Of a DNA stretch of 7,121 bases, positions 1-5,427 are shown piece by piece. Under the pieces are notes generated by a model that saw nothing but the letters and a program-made list of their open reading frames with translations, did no database searches and was not told the origin of the DNA. The stretch covers positions 1 to 7,121 of the forward strand of contig JAJZLA010000078.1 in assembly GCA_021803845.1 (NCBI GenBank), read 5' to 3'. This DNA is from a bacterium. GTDB taxonomy: Bacteria; SZUA-79; Acidulodesulfobacterales; Acidulodesulfobacteraceae. Both the position numbers and the translations under genes were made by a program. How positions within the stretch are numbered: position 1 is the stretch's first letter; every line of letters begins with the position of its first letter.

Positions 1-73
1 AGTTATCGTCCGAATTATATGATAAATCTATTAACGCCCTTACGGCGTATTGTCCTTTAGAAGAAAGTTTCAT
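1..73 (-). CDS. Rrf2-family transcriptional regulator, N-terminus only (cut by window edge)
   Basis: Reading the minus strand from the ATG at 73 gives MKLSSKGQYAVRALID followed by LSYNSDDN up to the edge. This is the hallmark opening of Rrf2-family winged-helix regulators such as IscR and CymR (MKLSTKGRYAVRALLDLA-like). Only about 24 residues are visible, so the Cys residues that would show an Fe-S sensor cannot be checked. It lies 21 bases after the cysE stop on the same strand, so it is probably cotranscribed with cysE. In many bacteria a cysE/Rrf2 pair precedes cysteine desulfurase and Fe-S scaffold genes, or controls cysteine metabolism; those would lie outside the window. No clear ribosome binding site precedes the ATG. 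The family is fairly certain; the specific regulon is inference. Confidence 0.8.
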   Translation of the reverse strand, partial: MKLSSKGQYAVRALIDLSYNSDDN

Positions 74-94
74 ATTTTAATTGAGTTTTATAAT

Positions 95-751
95 TTATTT
101 CTTATTTTGACTGGATTCGATTTCCCTAATTCTATTCTCAAGTTCCGATATTTTCGATTTTAAAAGGGAAATTTCATAAAAAGCCGGGTCGAATAGCCTG
201 TTATGCTCAAGATCTATATTGTCGTGAACCTCGGACTCGTCCCTTTTTGCGGATTTTGCGGGTATTCCGACTACGGTTGAATGTGCAGGAACGGCATTTA
301 CCACTACGGAATTTGCACCTATTTTAGAATCGTGTTCTATCGTCAAAGGCCCGAGTATTTTTGCTCCGGTTCCTATTATAACCCTGTCTCCTATAGTAGG
401 ATGCCTTTTTTCTTTTTTCCAGCTTGTTCCGCCAAGGGTAACTCCGTGATAAATAGTAACGTCGTCGCCTATTTCGGCGGTTTCGCCTATCACGACCCCC
501 ATGCCGTGGTCTATAAAAAACCTTCTTCCGATTTTTGCTCCGGGATGAATTTCAATCCCGGTCAAAAACCTGCCGGCCTGCGAAACGAGCCTCGCAAAGA
601 GCTTGCACTTATGTTCCCATAGAAAACGGGAAATCTTATGTATATAAACGGCGTGCAGGCCCGGGTAGCATGTAATAACTTCCAGAGCGTTTCTTGCCGC
701 AGGGTCTCTTTCGTAAACCGAATTTATATCTTCCTTTAAAGTCTTAAACAT
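95..751 (-). CDS. cysE: Serine O-acetyltransferase CysE
   Basis: Transfers acetyl from acetyl-CoA to L-serine, giving O-acetylserine, the carbon skeleton for cysteine synthesis in the cytosol. The 218-residue protein is of the short bacterial type. The N-terminal helical region (about 1-60) carries the family segment [21 protein letters not shown] left-handed beta-helix of hexapeptide repeats follows (about 65-165). Visible active-site motifs are GIEIHP (65-70), the Asp-His pair in [14 protein letters not shown] (D81, H82), HGVTLGG (102-108) and the conserved RHP with H117. GIEIHP has Glu where the E. coli enzyme has Asp, common in short-form enzymes. Residues about 195-215 form a charged probable coiled coil. 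The ATG at 751 fits the family start, although no good Shine-Dalgarno is visible. It heads a probable operon with the Rrf2 gene downstream. The enzyme assignment is strong. Confidence 0.95.
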   Translation of the reverse strand: MFKTLKEDINSVYERDPAARNALEVITCYPGLHAVYIHKISRFLWEHKCKLFARLVSQAGRFLTGIEIHPGAKIGRRFFIDHGMGVVIGETAEIGDDVTIYHGVTLGGTSWKKEKRHPTIGDRVIIGTGAKILGPLTIEHDSKIGANSVVVNAVPAHSTVVGIPAKSAKRDESEVHDNIDLEHNRLFDPAFYEISLLKSKISELENRIREIESSQNKK

Positions 752-782
752 CCAAAATAATATTTTAACACGGTGAAAAATA

Positions 783-809
783 ATTATATATGTTATTAAT
801 AATATAACA
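783..809 (-). promoter_or_regulatory. Candidate cysE promoter with palindromic operator
   Basis: About 40 bases upstream of the cysE ATG lies the palindrome TGTTAT-N7-ATAACA (791-809). On the minus strand, just downstream of it, is a perfect TATAAT (783-788). A weak -35 candidate sits near 805-811, so the palindrome would occupy the spacer between the two boxes, a typical repressor position. An Rrf2-type protein encoded in the same operon is an obvious but untested candidate ligand. The region is very A+T-rich, so chance matches to -10 boxes are likely. Confidence 0.4.
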
Positions 810-865
810 GAAATACAAATAATTTAAAAGCCCGGTCCCCATTTCGTATAACTTTTGAAATCTCA

Positions 866-875
866 GTTTGCAAAC
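866..875. promoter_or_regulatory. Perfect 10-bp palindrome GTTTGCAAAC
   Basis: GTTTGCAAAC is a perfect dyad in the middle of the divergent region between cysE and the CpxP-like gene, so it could be a small operator for either. No partner protein can be named from sequence. Ten-base palindromes arise by chance, so this is only a candidate. Confidence 0.25.
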
Positions 876-899
876 AATATATAAATACGGCATGAACGG

Positions 900-940
900 C
901 TGTCTCCGCGATGAGGCGTTTGCGGCAGATAATTTTTTAA
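900..940 (+). terminator. Orphan terminator-like hairpin
   Basis: CTG-TCT-CCGC (900-909) can pair with GCGGCAG (922-928), leaving a three-base bulge and a 12-base loop. It is followed within a few bases by a run of six T residues (931-936) and further T-rich sequence. The T tract is on the plus-strand side only, so it would stop a rightward transcript. No rightward gene precedes it within the window; cysE points the other way. It may end a small unannotated RNA, be part of a longer leader of the CpxP-like gene, or be fortuitous. Confidence 0.3.
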
Positions 941-981
941 ATTTTTAATATTTAGTTTATAATTTATTTAAAAAACATGTA

Positions 982-1052
982 TATAATAAAATAATACAAG
1001 TCAGGATAAAATATTCCGGATGAGTTTATTAAAATTAAAATTATTAAGGAGA
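982..1052 (+). promoter_or_regulatory. Candidate promoter -10 box and ribosome binding site of the CpxP-like gene
   Basis: A TATAAT hexamer lies at 982-987, about 70 bases upstream of the start codon. The matching -35 region is only T-rich, with no good TTGACA. A strong Shine-Dalgarno AAGGAGA sits at 1046-1052, five bases before the ATG at 1058, and fixes the start of that gene. The binding site is certain; the promoter is weakly supported because the whole leader is A+T-rich. Confidence 0.45.
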
Positions 1053-1057
1053 CAATC

Positions 1058-1537
1058 ATGAAAGCGTTTATTAAGGGACTTAGGCCTCACCAAAAGCACG
1101 TCATGCTTTTTGTATTTTTAGCATTAATATTATCTTTTCTGGCGTTTAGCCGTACATCTTACGGCTTTAACGGAATGCGCAAACAAATGCATAATTGCAT
1201 GCATATGAAATCGGGGAAATTTTTTAGGCTGGCTAAAGAATTGCATCTTTCTAAATTTCAGATGAGAAAACTGCGGAAATTAAACCGTATAAATTTTAAA
1301 AAGATGATGAAAGGAAGAAAAATGATGAAATCTCCGATGATTGAGGCTATAAAAAACGGTTCTTTTAATAAAGCCGTTTTTGAATCCACCGCCTTAGGAA
1401 ACATGAAATTAATGCTTAAAATGAGAGCGTCAAGAATGGAAAATTTTTATAATATATTGACGCCTAAACAAAGAAAAGAGTTTCTTATAATCTTAAATAT
1501 CAAAAAAGGCGACTGGAGATGGAATAACGGCAGATAG
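1058..1537 (+). CDS. CpxP/Spy-like periplasmic LTxxQ-motif protein
   Basis: This 159-residue secreted protein has a basic N-terminus and a hydrophobic core at about 14-30, with likely signal-peptidase cleavage near 36 (TSYG-FN). The mature part is helical and very basic. It carries the family motif LTPKQ (134-138) and a degenerate first copy, LSKFQ (64-68). LTxxQ proteins (CpxP, Spy, ZraP, CnrX) are small helical periplasmic proteins that act as chaperones or hold a sensor kinase inactive until stress or metal appears. The segment after cleavage is rich in Met, His and Cys (M40, M44, H45, C47, M48, H49, M50), which could bind a soft metal such as copper; that is inference. The response regulator and kinase genes directly downstream support a CpxP-like role. 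A strong Shine-Dalgarno and the signal peptide support the chosen start. It is not close enough to any one member to name precisely. Confidence 0.75.
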   Translation: MKAFIKGLRPHQKHVMLFVFLALILSFLAFSRTSYGFNGMRKQMHNCMHMKSGKFFRLAKELHLSKFQMRKLRKLNRINFKKMMKGRKMMKSPMIEAIKNGSFNKAVFESTALGNMKLMLKMRASRMENFYNILTPKQRKEFLIILNIKKGDWRWNNGR

Positions 1538-1565
1538 AAACAAGGCAGTTTTCTATACTATTATA

Positions 1566-1608
1566 ACAGTCTGCACTGAGGATTTTAAAACTGTTTGCAG
1601 TTAGGATT
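1566..1608. repeat. Two-copy direct repeat, 24-bp period
   Basis: ACAGTCTGCACTGAGGATT (1566-1584) recurs as ACTGTTTGCAGTTAGGATT (1590-1608), identical at 15 of 19 positions. Each copy contains its own small dyad: CAGT-N4-ACTG in the first (1567-1578) and ACTG-N4-CAGT in the second (1590-1601). A spacing near two helical turns is typical of tandem regulator sites, and OmpR-family regulators often bind direct repeats. The site lies just before the terminator that separates the CpxP-like gene from the response regulator gene. In RNA the copies could also form alternative hairpins. Function is inferred only. Confidence 0.45.
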
Positions 1609-1641
1609 AAGACGCCGCGGGGTGACTACGCGGCGTCTTTT
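1609..1641 (+). terminator. Rho-independent terminator after the CpxP-like gene
   Basis: AAGACGCCGCG (1609-1619) pairs perfectly with CGCGGCGTCTT (1629-1639) around a nine-base loop, giving an 11-bp G+C-rich stem that ends in TTTT (1638-1641). It is by far the most stable hairpin seen in this A+T-rich window. It should end most transcripts of the CpxP-like gene before the response regulator gene, which starts 32 bases later. The stem is nearly symmetric, but the T run favours rightward transcription. Confidence 0.85.
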
Positions 1642-1673
1642 ATAAGAAGACATTTTTAAATTAAATAATTTTT

Positions 1674-2348
1674 ATGCTCATGATAAAAATAATAATGATA
1701 GAAGACGATGAAGAAATAGCCTCCCTGCTTAAAGAATATCTTCTTAAATTCAATATGGAAATTGTTAATTTTAAGGATGCGGCAACCGGGATAGAAGCGC
1801 TTAAAAAATACTATTTCGATATTTTAATCTTAGACCTTACTCTGCCTGATATGGACGGATTGGAAGTCTGCAAAATTGTTTCGACGGCATCCGATATGCC
1901 GATAATAATATCTTCGGCAAGAAATGACGACACCGATATAGTTTCAGGGCTTGAACTCGGCGCCGACGATTATGTGGCAAAGCCTTATAATCCGCGGGAG
2001 CTTGTAGCAAGGATAAGGTCCGTTATTAGAAGGAACGATAAAAAATCGGCGGAAATTATCGCTAAAGTTTTTGATGTCGATGAATCGGCTATGACCGTAA
2101 AAAAAGAAGGGGTTGTTTTAGACCTGACATCTGCCGAATACGAGCTGTTTACTATGCTGTTTAAAAATAAGGGAAGGGTTGTATCGAGAGATTATATCCT
2201 TGAAAATTCAAAAACGATGAATCTGGAAAGCATAGACAGAAGCGTCGATGTAATAATCGGAAGGCTAAGAAAAAAAATTTCCGACGACCCCAAAAATCCA
2301 AAATATATAAAATCTATCAGAGGCTTCGGATATAAATTCGATGAATAG
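1674..2348 (+). CDS. OmpR-family DNA-binding response regulator (CpxR/ArsR-like)
   Basis: This cytosolic transcription factor is switched by phosphorylation from its partner kinase. The receiver domain (about 3-120) shows the acidic pocket EDD (10-12), phospho-acceptor D54 in LILDLTLPDMDG, the switch Ser at S81 in IIISSAR, and K103 in VAKPYNPREL. The winged-helix domain (about 128-224) has DLTSAEYELF, the recognition-helix region RSVDVIIGRLRKKI and the closing IRGFGYKF. Length (224) is normal. The start is uncertain: ATG codons occur at 1674, 1680 and 1695, and none has a visible Shine-Dalgarno. The ATG at 1680 gives MIKIIMIEDD, the most family-like N-terminus. The last codons overlap the kinase start by eight bases, so the two are translationally coupled. 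Family is certain; the signal it answers is not. Confidence 0.93.
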   Translation: MLMIKIIMIEDDEEIASLLKEYLLKFNMEIVNFKDAATGIEALKKYYFDILILDLTLPDMDGLEVCKIVSTASDMPIIISSARNDDTDIVSGLELGADDYVAKPYNPRELVARIRSVIRRNDKKSAEIIAKVFDVDESAMTVKKEGVVLDLTSAEYELFTMLFKNKGRVVSRDYILENSKTMNLESIDRSVDVIIGRLRKKISDDPKNPKYIKSIRGFGYKFDE

Positions 2349-3480
2349 GCATTCGGTTTTATTTAAAATAAATATCGTTTTTATTATAATCTTTACGATA
2401 CTGCTGTCATTTTTTATTTTAGTGCGCAGGGCAATCAACCGCACGGAAATGTTTCATTTTATAAGGCAGACGGTGTTTCTGGCAAAGACGGGCGCAATAC
2501 GGGAAAATAAATCAAACAGCATCATTCCGGTAAAAAGCCGGAAAACCGAGGATGTAATTTTAAAAACAGGCACGGTAGTCTTTAAGAAAAGAATGCCGAA
2601 GCTAAGATACTATATAGAATTATTGAAGTTTAACGGAGGCGAATACTTATATTTGCAGTCAAAAAGCGGAAATATTTTAGTGAAAAGAAACGAAAGCGCC
2701 AATCCGCAGAGAATTTTGCTTTTTGTCTGGGCAGGGCTAAATCTTATACTTGTTTTCTTATATATCGGCATATACCGGTCGATACTGCCGCTGAGTAAGT
2801 TCAGGGAAAAAATGGAAGAATTTAAAAAGGGGAATATGAATATCGATTTAGAGGAATATGTAAAAAGGAAAGACGAAATTGGATATATAGCAAGAGAACT
2901 TAAAGATGCCGTTAATAATATTAAAAGAAATTTAAACGCCAGAGTATGGTTTATAAGAAATATCGCCCATGAACTTAAAACTCCTATAACCAAAGGAAAG
3001 ATAGCGCTTGAGCTTTTAGAAAACGAAAAAGCCGATAAGAAAAAAATATTTTCGAACATATTCGCAAGACTTGAATTGCTCATAAATGAACTTTTTGCTG
3101 CGGAAAAAATAGCAATTGCCGGCGTAAAACTTAATATGTCCCCGTGCAGTTTAGACGATATAATAGGCAAAGCCGAGACGCTTCTTTTTACCGATAATTT
3201 AGATTCTAAAGTCGGTTTGACCGCCGACAGAGATTACATAATCAGAGGCGATTCCGAAATGCTTGTTATAGCGGTTAAGAACCTGCTCGACAACGGAATT
3301 AAATTCAGCGGCGATAAAAGCGTGGCCGTTAAAATAGAAAAAGGCATATTGACTTTTGCTAATAGCGGAAATAAGCCGTCAATATCCGAGGATCTTATTT
3401 TTGAACCGTTTTTAAAAGACCAATCCGTAAAAAATAAAGACGGTTTCGGTCTCGGCTTATATAACAAAACAAATACTTGA
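2341..3480 (+). CDS. Sensor histidine kinase (ArsS/CpxA-like), C-terminus frameshifted
   Basis: A membrane sensor that autophosphorylates and passes the phosphate to the regulator encoded upstream, whose gene it overlaps. TM1 is at about 8-28, a periplasmic sensing region at about 29-122 and TM2 at about 124-146. A HAMP-like linker follows (about 147-200). The H-box is IRNIAHELKTPITKGK with H210, and the N-box is AVKNLLDNGIKFS (N314, N318). The first Gly box is reduced to FANSGNKPS (339-347), as in ArsS-type kinases, then FEPF (354-357) and GFGLGL (368-373). The open frame ends at TGA 3480 with the odd tail NKTNT. Removing one A from the AAAA run at 3466-3469 restores NKQILEKHGLGIIYCYKE and then GKNIFSIDINSLLI, ending at TAA 3560-3562. 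The full protein would be 406 residues. The truncation removes the last helix and strand of the ATPase fold, so activity may be lost or reduced. Confidence 0.88.
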   Translation: MNRHSVLFKINIVFIIIFTILLSFFILVRRAINRTEMFHFIRQTVFLAKTGAIRENKSNSIIPVKSRKTEDVILKTGTVVFKKRMPKLRYYIELLKFNGGEYLYLQSKSGNILVKRNESANPQRILLFVWAGLNLILVFLYIGIYRSILPLSKFREKMEEFKKGNMNIDLEEYVKRKDEIGYIARELKDAVNNIKRNLNARVWFIRNIAHELKTPITKGKIALELLENEKADKKKIFSNIFARLELLINELFAAEKIAIAGVKLNMSPCSLDDIIGKAETLLFTDNLDSKVGLTADRDYIIRGDSEMLVIAVKNLLDNGIKFSGDKSVAVKIEKGILTFANSGNKPSISEDLIFEPFLKDQSVKNKDGFGLGLYNKTNT

Positions 3481-3562
3481 GAAGCACGGTCTCGGTATAA
3501 TATACTGTTATAAAGAAGGTAAAAATATATTTTCTATAGACATAAACTCTTTACTGATATAA
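3470..3562 (+). other. Out-of-frame C-terminal coding remnant of the histidine kinase
   Basis: In the frame one base later than the kinase reading frame, the sequence encodes QILEKHGLGIIYCYKEGKN and then IFSIDINSLLI, stopping with TAA at 3560-3562. Family members normally continue after GLGLY with a helix like I(V/T)KxILExHG and a strand ending in xNxFxI. This stretch matches that pattern closely. It contains no plausible start of its own and is read here as the displaced end of the kinase gene. Confidence 0.75.
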
Positions 3563-3587
3563 AAGTTTATATTTATTAATTTTATTT

Positions 3588-3592
3588 AGAGG
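3588..3592 (+). promoter_or_regulatory. Ribosome binding site of the secreted-protein gene
   Basis: AGAGG at 3588-3592 sits eight bases before the ATG at 3601 and sets that start. The gap from the restored kinase stop at 3562 is only 38 bases, without a visible terminator, so cotranscription with the kinase is plausible. Confidence 0.6.
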
Positions 3593-3600
3593 TAAAAAAG

Positions 3601-4175
3601 ATGAAAAAATTTGTTGATATTTTACTTAAGAGCCTTATGTTTATTCTATTTGCATCATCGATTATTATTGCGTTATGTTATAGCGGCAAATCCTACGCCG
3701 CTAACAATTCGACTACCGTATTTGTGTATCCTAAAGGAAATGTATCCGCCAATATTATAAACATATTAAAGGTAAACGGATACATAATAGTAACGTCTCC
3801 GCAAAATGCAAATTACGTCATAAATTACGGACAGATTAATAAGCCGGGCAAGGAAACGACTTTACTTGTAGTTCCGAACTGAAATATATCGAGCAATATT
3901 TTAAGCGTATTGCAATCAAACGGCTACAACGTTGTTGTAATACCTTCCCAGAATGCGGCTGAATATCCCGCCGCTACATCTCCTCAGCCGGTTGTCGTTC
4001 CCGAACCTTATCCTTATCAGGTTCCGTATCCGTATCGTATCCGTATTACGCCTACCCTTATCCTGATTATTTGGTTCCCGGCATTTTAGGCAGAGTTATT
4101 ATAGGAGGCTTTTTATACCGTGGCTGGGGAGGTTTCAGAGGGAGAGACGGTTTCGCATTTCACGGCAGACGATAA
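3601..4175 (+). pseudogene. Secreted two-repeat Pro/Tyr-rich protein gene, broken by a stop and a frameshift
   Basis: I do not recognise the family. The intact part (to TGA 3880-3882) encodes 93 residues: a signal peptide (hydrophobic core about 10-27, likely cleavage after SYA at 33), then TVFVYPKGNVSANIINIL and the rest of a 35-residue unit. Past the stop the same frame encodes a second copy, NISSNILSVLQSNGYNVVV. Aligning YPKGNVSANI with VPN*NISSNI puts the stop on a Gly, so GGA to TGA is the simplest change. Further on, the frame is lost near 4036 in a run of CCGTAT units where one C appears missing. The next frame then gives YPYYAYPYPDYLVPGILGRV, a Gly-rich tail and TAA at 4173-4175. The restored protein would be about 191 residues: signal peptide, two repeats, a PY-rich linker and a Gly/Arg/aromatic tail. 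It is probably exported and possibly part of the regulon of the adjacent two-component system. As it stands only the first repeat would be made. Confidence 0.75.
4006..4070 (+). repeat. Pro-Tyr coding tract with CCGTAT hexamer repeats
   Basis: The tract encodes alternating Pro-Tyr through CCTTAT and CCGTAT units. The pure run is CCGTAT at 4024-4029 and 4030-4035, then a five-base CGTAT at 4036-4040, then CCGTAT again at 4041-4046. The short unit is the site of the reading-frame loss in the secreted-protein gene. Tandem hexamers can lose or gain whole units without changing frame; the single-base loss seen here does change it. Confidence 0.7.
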
Positions 4176-4226
4176 AATGACGATGAAATACAAAATTACC
4201 TGAAACATTTACTTGCAGTCGATTAA

Positions 4227-5336
4227 TCAATAATATAATATTCTTTTCAAAGGGCTTAAAAATTTGTGAAATTTGCGCAGAGCTTTTCCGGCTATTAGTG
4301 GAAGATTGCTTATTTTAAGAGCTTTGTTTATCAATATCTCGACGTCGGCAGGATAATCGTTATAGCGGCTATATTTATTAATTTGCCGTGTTTCAGGCAG
4401 GGCGCAGTATTCATTATAATTTGACAGAGCTAAACCATAATTATTATCGAGGCGGACATTGAACCGCCTAAATTTTTCAATAAACGGTTGCGTTTCTATT
4501 CGGCATAAGTAAGGCGCAACCTGATATTCAACAGAAGGAGGAATCGGCCAGCTTATAATATGATTTCTGCCGATTTGCTTCAGTTTGTCGGTTATTTCCA
4601 TTGTTGATGCCGTCTTGTTGTAATATTCTAAAGCGACAGACTTTATTAGCGGCAAGGTTTTATTTATTAAATTAGCACGTTTAACCGGTCTTGGATTTGA
4701 GTATAAGCCGCACAAACCGACCGCCTTAAAAAATGCCGGCTCTTCCGGATATACATATTGCGTGCAGCGTATGTTTTTTTCGCCGAATACTTCCGCAAAC
4801 CCCTTTATTATATCCTCATATATAAATGAAAATATTTCTAAATTTTCCGTACGGTTATAAATAAATTTACCGGAATCTAAAATTTCTTCCGCATATTCTT
4901 AAAAAGTTATATCCAGTCAGTATTTGAGCAGTTCCCTGTATAGTTTTTCCATATACGAAATCTGATTCCTTAAGAATATTATTACTTCCGTGATATAGCC
5001 ATACCGCTCAAAACAATTATTTAAAATTCGGAGCTTATCGGGTTTAGAATATAAGCACTGCAAACTTTCCGAACTGATTATTACGGTAGGAAAATTAGTT
5101 TTTTTTATCTCTGCGCAGAGGTCTTCAAGCGTGCCGTATTTCTTTTTAAAAGTCTTAGTATCATTGTTCAGCTGAGCTTCAATATTGTGGTGTCCGCCAA
5201 ATTTGCCTAATCTTCCGGCACAAGGATATAGCACTCCGTTGTCCTTAAGATATTTATCGTTAATGGAAAGCGTACTCTGTAAAGCCGTAGTACCGGTTTT
5301 ATGGGTTCCGATATGCAGGATTATTTTCTTTTTCAT
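4227..5336 (-). pseudogene. Sulfotransferase-family gene interrupted by two in-frame stop codons
   Basis: The family transfers sulfate from PAPS to an acceptor, often a carbohydrate of the surface or an exopolysaccharide. The N-terminal part (4917-5336, 139 residues) opens with ILHIGTHKTGTTALQ, holding the PAPS 5'-phosphosulfate loop THKTGTT (11-17). It continues with VIISSESLQ (85-93) and IIFLRNQISYMEKLYRELL, the usual 3'-phosphate-binding region. TGA at 4917-4919 stops it. The same frame continues LDITF, meets TAA at 4899-4901, then runs open from EYAEEIL through FIYNRTENLEIFSFIYEDII and GFAEVFGEKNIR to TGA at 4227-4229. All pieces share one frame and together give 369 codons, a normal length for this type. 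KY-x-LDITF-x-EYAEEIL reads naturally with Gly and Glu at the stops, from GGA and GAA. No Shine-Dalgarno is seen before the ATG. The substrate is unknown, and the gene is probably inactive. Confidence 0.8.
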
Positions 5337-5338
5337 GA

Positions 5339-5375
5339 TTTTATAATATTTAATTTATATTTTTATATTATAAAA
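5339..5375. repeat. A/T-only inverted repeat between the permease and sulfotransferase genes
   Basis: TTTTATAATAT (5339-5349) and ATATTATAAAA (5365-5375) form a perfect 11-bp dyad with a 15-base loop. It lies directly upstream of the sulfotransferase ATG and downstream of the permease stop on the minus strand. It contains only A and T, so it would be a weak hairpin. It could overlap a promoter -10 region or be chance in A+T-rich spacer. Confidence 0.3.
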
Positions 5376-5427
5376 CCGTAATTTAAACTGAATATTAATA
5401 GACTACAAATGAAGCAATAAGATAATA

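Noticed and set aside
281..622. Open frame opposite cysE on the plus strand.
   Set aside because: It lies wholly antisense to a well-supported enzyme gene, has no family motif and no ribosome binding site; it mirrors the codon pattern of cysE.
892..948. Short open frame starting ATG-AAC-GGC in the divergent spacer.
   Set aside because: It has no ribosome binding site, encodes only 18 residues and runs through the hairpin and its T run; no family resemblance.
2610..3467. Open frames on the minus strand opposite the histidine kinase.
   Set aside because: Hydrophobic, low-complexity translations antisense to clear kinase motifs; no start signals.
3676..3678. Lipoprotein cysteine (C26) in the signal sequence of the secreted protein.
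   Set aside because: The preceding residues are I-A-L-C, with Leu at the position that needs a small residue, so it does not fit a lipobox. Cleavage after SYA is likelier.
3880..3882. Selenocysteine at the TGA of the secreted-protein gene.
   Set aside because: The internal repeat aligns a glycine there, no insertion-element hairpin is evident directly downstream, and the frame is lost again near 4036.
4024..4046. CCGTAT repeats as a phase-variation switch.
   Set aside because: Gain or loss of whole hexamers keeps the frame; the defect is a single missing base, and an upstream stop already blocks translation.
3880..4919. UGA reassigned to glycine (as in some candidate-phylum bacteria), since two in-frame TGA codons seem to replace Gly.
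   Set aside because: The intact genes (cysE, regulator, MacB permease, ATPase) contain no internal TGA. The sulfotransferase frame also contains a TAA, and two frameshifts occur nearby. Mutation or sequence error explains everything more simply.
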